From: Romanomermis culicivorax
Lineage: Eukaryota > Nematoda > Enoplea > Mermithida > Mermithidae
NCBI GenBank assembly: GCA_963922205.1
Contig: CAWUHX010000016.1
Coordinates: 1,674,001 to 1,738,000 of the forward strand
Direction of reading: 5' to 3'
Length of the DNA stretch: 64,000 nt
Positions 59,601 through 64,000 of the stretch are shown in pieces. A model generated the notes under the pieces. That model saw only the letters and a list, made by a program, of their open reading frames with translations, searched no databases and was not told the origin of the DNA. The position numbers and the translations under genes were made by a program. Numbering within the stretch: position 1 is the stretch's first letter; the number at the start of each line of letters is the position of its first letter.

Positions 59601-62384
59601 TCTAAATAGGACAGTCTTGCTCTACAGTCTATTTTTTACAAAATGCTTGCAAACAGAAAAATGACAAAAATAAGTTACACCCTCAGAATTAAGTACACAA
59701 AGCGAATTTTCACAAATTTTCAGTCCTATGTGTCATATGGCTTAGCAGGAAATGGCAAAGTTTTTTCTTTCCACTCCGTCTGATTACGAAGTCTAAAAAT
59801 TGTAACTCTCAACAATGTATCAATCATCCAAAGGTCCTTATTGTGTACACATTAAATAATTGTCATTCATGGTGCCATGATATTAGAAAAACGTGATTTT
59901 TTGGGGCACAACCTATACTTTCATACTGTTTAAATAAATATCCATGAGTCAAAGGGCGTACATTAAAGAACACCAATGAGATATTGCAGTTTTACTTTTC
60001 TTGTGTGGATTAAATCCATTATATGATCGTTTACTGAGTTTTTCTAGGAGGAGTGGCGCAGCCATCCATCTGAAATGGGAAGGCAGCCAATTTCAGAAGC
60101 ATGTTCAGTTTTCTTCTTTGTGCCCATTACTGATCGACTTTTTGTTGTACAAATAATGCATAAAAAAGCTATGGACTTACTAACTTGCTTCTATCTCAAT
60201 CTACAGTCGCTTTTATATTTTCAGGCGAATAATCCATCATTAGCTTCCTGTTAGCCTTTTTTCGCTTCATCTCCAAATCCCCAAACTAATTTCCTGTTGA
60301 TTAGCTTTTTGCGTGGAGAGGGGATGATGGTGGAGAGTCAGTCTTTCTTCTATTTCATCTGCTTTATTCTCAAAGCACATTGTGTGCATCTAACTCCAAG
60401 TTAAACACCGGGTGCTGCCGCCGCTTCTCGTCAAATCAACAAGCCAATTCGTGAGAAAATCTACTTTTGGATAATCATGCTCATAATATTATATCCTACA
60501 GTATACCTCAACTAGAAAAAGTTCAATAGCTCGCGGGTGTCCCGTTTTTACGCCTCAGGTATTTCTAATGAGAAAATGCGCGCGTGTATGCCACTGGCAG
60601 GCAAGCAGGGTTACAGTAAGAAACGACGGATTACTGTAGACTTAAGGATATATCCGAAAATGAACAGCTAAATCTGGGGCTGTATTACGTCATATTACGT
60701 ATCGATGGAATCGCGCGTGCTTTCGAGAATTCGCCCTAGAGAGCAGAAAATGTGGGTGCAGTTTAGTTACGGTCGAATACGTTATAAACATGAGACAAGG
60801 AAAAACAAGTTCAACGTTCAGGACTATACGTTCAGGACAATAGAAAGCTTTTATTAATACCATGTAAAATGTTCAAGTTTTGGTAACTCCTTAGCATACA
60901 TTTACGTCGCAAAATTTTCCGTTATTTAAATTTAGTTCTTAGAACAGTAACAGGAGTTTCATTCCTTATAAAGCTGAGAAGCAGATTTAAATAATATTCA
61001 ATATCTCCCTTACAGCATGTTAAATTGTGAAGTGAGGTGTTCAGAAATAATCTCGCAGTAATTTAATTCTCTATATTTTCAGTGATGTTTAATTTATGAT
61101 CCTCCCACGTGAGGATTCTTTATATATTTGAGTAAATGCGGTAGACAATACGAAGTTAGCCTTATCCTATCTTAGCAATCATTGGATCACAGATAGCACA
61201 GCAAAACTGCGTGAATACTTCTTTTAGAAGACAACCAATGTTTGTACATATGACCGTATGTAAATTTTTGATTCTAAATTGCACACACCTGAATTTGTGA
61301 CGAAAGTTGAAAGCCAATAATTTGGATTAAGTACAAGATCGATGTTTCCTCGTAATCAAGCATAAGCGAAGTGTCTGTATATTTATGCAAATTTTAACGT
61401 AATAAAGTCCCATGGGGAAATAAGATTAATGTATCATTATTCGGATTGCTTTGTGCTTTTAAACTCACTGCTACAAGTCTGGTTTCTGAATTTACATTTC
61501 GAGACTATTCTTCGTAACTCAGAAATGTAAAGTGTTTTGAAAAGATTATCTTAACACATTTACCACAGTTCAACACAAAAAGCTTCTCAAGATAGGTGTT
61601 AACGAATCAAGACGAAGAGCGAGCAAGCAAAGTTTTCATGAAAAAAATAATGTGAAACACGAGCTCACGAAGATGTGGCTTACTTGTATAACTCTCATGT
61701 TCAATCCCGTTTCTTGGGCAAGTTGCTCCCGAATGTGTCTGGTGGGTTTCGGAGTCGTTGAAAAAGCCGCTTTTAAGGTTTCGAGTTGTTTGGCCTTTAT
61801 CGTAGTCCTTGGACCGCGGCGTTTGGCGCCGTTTTGGCCTCCATTTCCTAAAAGCACTGTCCTTTATGGTTTTCATGTTCATAAGGTTTTCCTTCCATGC
61901 AAAATTATTTGATATAATTCATAAGTTTGAGGATTATTTTCTCATTTATGCTAAACATTCAAGAGACATATCGATTCCTATTCCAGAAAAGAAAAACTTT
62001 TCCCATACGACTAAAATGTAATGAAAGTATTCCTGGTCGGTGAGATGAGACAAAAAAAATTTTCGATATCACCGTAGAGCTGCTGAAAAGGATACAAGTT
62101 TTTCCCACACTCACCGCTCAAGCTATCATCTTGACATTTGCCATTACTCGGGTCCGTCGATCCGATCGTCGTTCGCCGGTCGCTCAAACCGCCGCCGTTG
62201 CCATCGGCCGACGAATCGGGGCTTGACGGTTCGCCACCGCCGTTGCTTCGTTTGGGCGAAAAAAGTGATCTATCTTCGACGTCATCATCATCGCCGCACA
62301 AATCGTCGTCATCGGCGTCCAAATCACTGGCGCCGCATTCGGATTCCAAATCGTTTTGTAAAGGTGTGGGTAGAGAGAGGGTGT
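53652..62384 (-). CDS. LHX1: lim1 exons 3-7, second copy (partial in window)
   Basis: Exons 62384-62115, 61847-61684, 59409-59265, 56804-56580 and 53839-53652 correspond exactly to exons 3-7 of the complete gene, at +18816. Splice sites, reading frames and introns are the same. The LIM-domain exons would lie beyond the window edge. There is no sign of decay or divergence, as expected for an allelic or assembly duplicate. It should not be counted as a paralog without read-depth support. Confidence 0.9.
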
Positions 62385-64000
62385 CTAGAAGAATAATGAT
62401 ACTAAATGGACATACAGTAACCCAATGTTTTACGTAAAAAATACCTATATTACAGTATGCCATTGATCTAAAATTTTAAAATAGATTACGTTCTCACACA
62501 GTGTCTGATAAAAAATCACGAAGTGATTTTATTATTTTACACAATACTCGGTATACGTGTAAACTTACAAGGATTTAATAGACTTTCCGAAGTCAAAACA
62601 TCTTCATGAACAGGATTTTAGATTTCATTCATTTCAGAATTTCACTTATCATGTATCAACAGGAGTGAATCAATGTGCTCTGGCTTTCAAAATTCGTAAT
62701 CTTACTGTACCAACACTCGTGGTAACATTTTCCAATAATACAATCATCAGATCGACAGTTAGCATCATGAAAATGAATTTTGTTAGTGCCAAATCATAAT
62801 TCCAATCACAAAAATCCACACAAATCTTCGCAACTTTCGAATGTATCAATTTTTGAAGTCATTACGGTATGCGAGCTGAATTGACAGTAACTGAATGTTT
62901 TCTTTGTCCGTTTTTGATTTATTTGCGAAGTTATTCTCGATTTATTATCTCCTTATGATGCCGATATCCCCTTTATAAAAACTTCGACTTTTGATCAAAA
63001 AATGGCCCATCGTTCTAGGAATAGTTTATTTTCAACAAGGACATATACAAACAAAATGACCAATCTTTTTTGGAATGCTGTCAATGTCCTCTCCTGCAAA
63101 AATTGGAAAAGTTTTTTTCTGTTAGTTCAGTTGTTTTTTTTGCGGACGTGAAAGAAAAAAACAGCACCGCGGGACGGCAAAAAAACATTATTCCATGTGA
63201 AACCGCGCAAGTTTTGTATACTCGTACAATACAATGAATTATTACTGTATCGATACATTAGAAGATAACGTTTTTGTCGTAAATCGTTTATTTTCCCACA
63301 ATTTGAGCCCCTTTTTCCGAATTTATTCGAGCACATAAAATATGACATCTCAAGCAAGATATATAGCAGTTTCCTGTCCATGCAACTAATTTGCATAAAT
63401 GTACAGTTTCTGCGCGTGGTCATTTTTGGTCACTATCATTTGATACCATTTTCTTTTTAAAAGACAATCCCATTTGCATATTCGTTGATCAACAGGCGAA
63501 TTTCGCCCGCTGCGATCTTATTAAAACGTAAAGAAATGTGTGAAAAAATGGATGGAGTCAAGAGGATGATGCTCTTCATTCGAGGGCACACAATTTGTAT
63601 ACAAAGACAAGAGGCCAGACTCTGTTTAGAAAATACAATAGAGAATTGAGAGGCGGAAAACTGACCCTAACTGCCCTCTGTTTTGCCGCAGAAAGAAGAG
63701 ACACGTACACAATGGCAGGTGTCCGAAAAAGAAAAAAGGTGAAAAGAACAGCGTGAAAAGGAACGAAATCTTGTCGGAAAGAGAACAATCATTGTACTCA
63801 TCAAAATCTGCGATGCAGACAATCTACTTCAGTTGTTGTAGGAGACAATTTTTCACACAAAAATCTTGACCTCAAAAAGTTCCTCAGTTGGAAGATAATA
63901 CAGAATAGGCAAACCCTTTGAGACTCACCTTACACGCCGATCGACTTTGGAAAGACTTTTCATCCATTCCTAATGTTCGTATCAGCAAAAGATTATTCGC

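Larger units (their letters stand above)
48020..64000. repeat. Duplicated block, copy B
   Basis: This is a second copy of 29206-45185 in the same orientation. It begins right after the 100-N gap and runs off the window. It carries no independent features; every repeat and exon of copy A recurs here at about +18816. An unmerged haplotype contig is the simplest explanation. Confidence 0.95.

Noticed and set aside
53652..62384. A second lim1 paralog
   Set aside because: Introns are as identical as exons, and the block follows a gap of unknown size. Assembly duplication explains it better.

Overview
The window is nuclear DNA of an invertebrate animal. It holds spliced genes with orthologs throughout animals, a Pol III tRNA gene, a Ty3/gypsy LTR retrotransposon and many small DNA-transposon relics. 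The DNA is AT-rich. Introns range from 43 bp to several kb. The LHX1/5-type homeodomain is very conserved, so this is not a fast-evolving lineage such as Caenorhabditis. I cannot assign a phylum.

Layout. 1-1088: non-coding, with short degenerate repeats. 1089-15405: a full-length Ty3/gypsy element on the minus strand, with 613-bp LTRs and a 4-bp target duplication (CAGC). It encodes gag-protease-RT-RNase H-integrase. In the position where env would sit it has an unusual accessory module: a spliced DEDDy 3'-5' exonuclease gene, followed in the same frame by a long helical, RGG-tailed ORF. That ORF is split by a 271-bp hAT-type MITE. The coding frame is broken by nine in-frame stops but I see no frameshift. 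15406-17951: a DNA-transposon-like element with terminal 17-bp repeats and a 24-bp minisatellite. 17952-18024: tRNA-Lys(CTT). 18812-19108: a CEBPG-like bZIP gene. 20157-22062: a 1.9-kb foldback element. 22740-23878: PSME3IP1 (FAM192A/NIP30), five exons. 24219-27185: RNMT, the mRNA cap guanine-N7 methyltransferase, eight exons. 27186-34835: repeat-rich intergenic DNA. 34836-46964 (minus): a complete seven-exon LHX1/5 (lim1) gene. 47920-48019: a 100-N assembly gap. 48020-64000: a second, essentially identical copy of 29206-45185, carrying lim1 exons 3-7 again. Because the two copies differ only by a few homopolymer indels, this is probably an unpurged haplotig or assembly duplication rather than a biological one.

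How the genes relate. CEBPG, PSME3IP1 and RNMT are head-to-tail housekeeping or regulatory genes on the plus strand. CEBPG and RNMT each have a strong 3' splice acceptor 17-18 nt before the ATG, compatible with 5'UTR introns or spliced-leader trans-splicing. lim1 converges on them from the other strand. The most novel item is the retrotransposon's exonuclease/RGG accessory module. Its exonuclease keeps all the catalytic residues I can identify and has its own intron, whose splice sites join two exons in frame.
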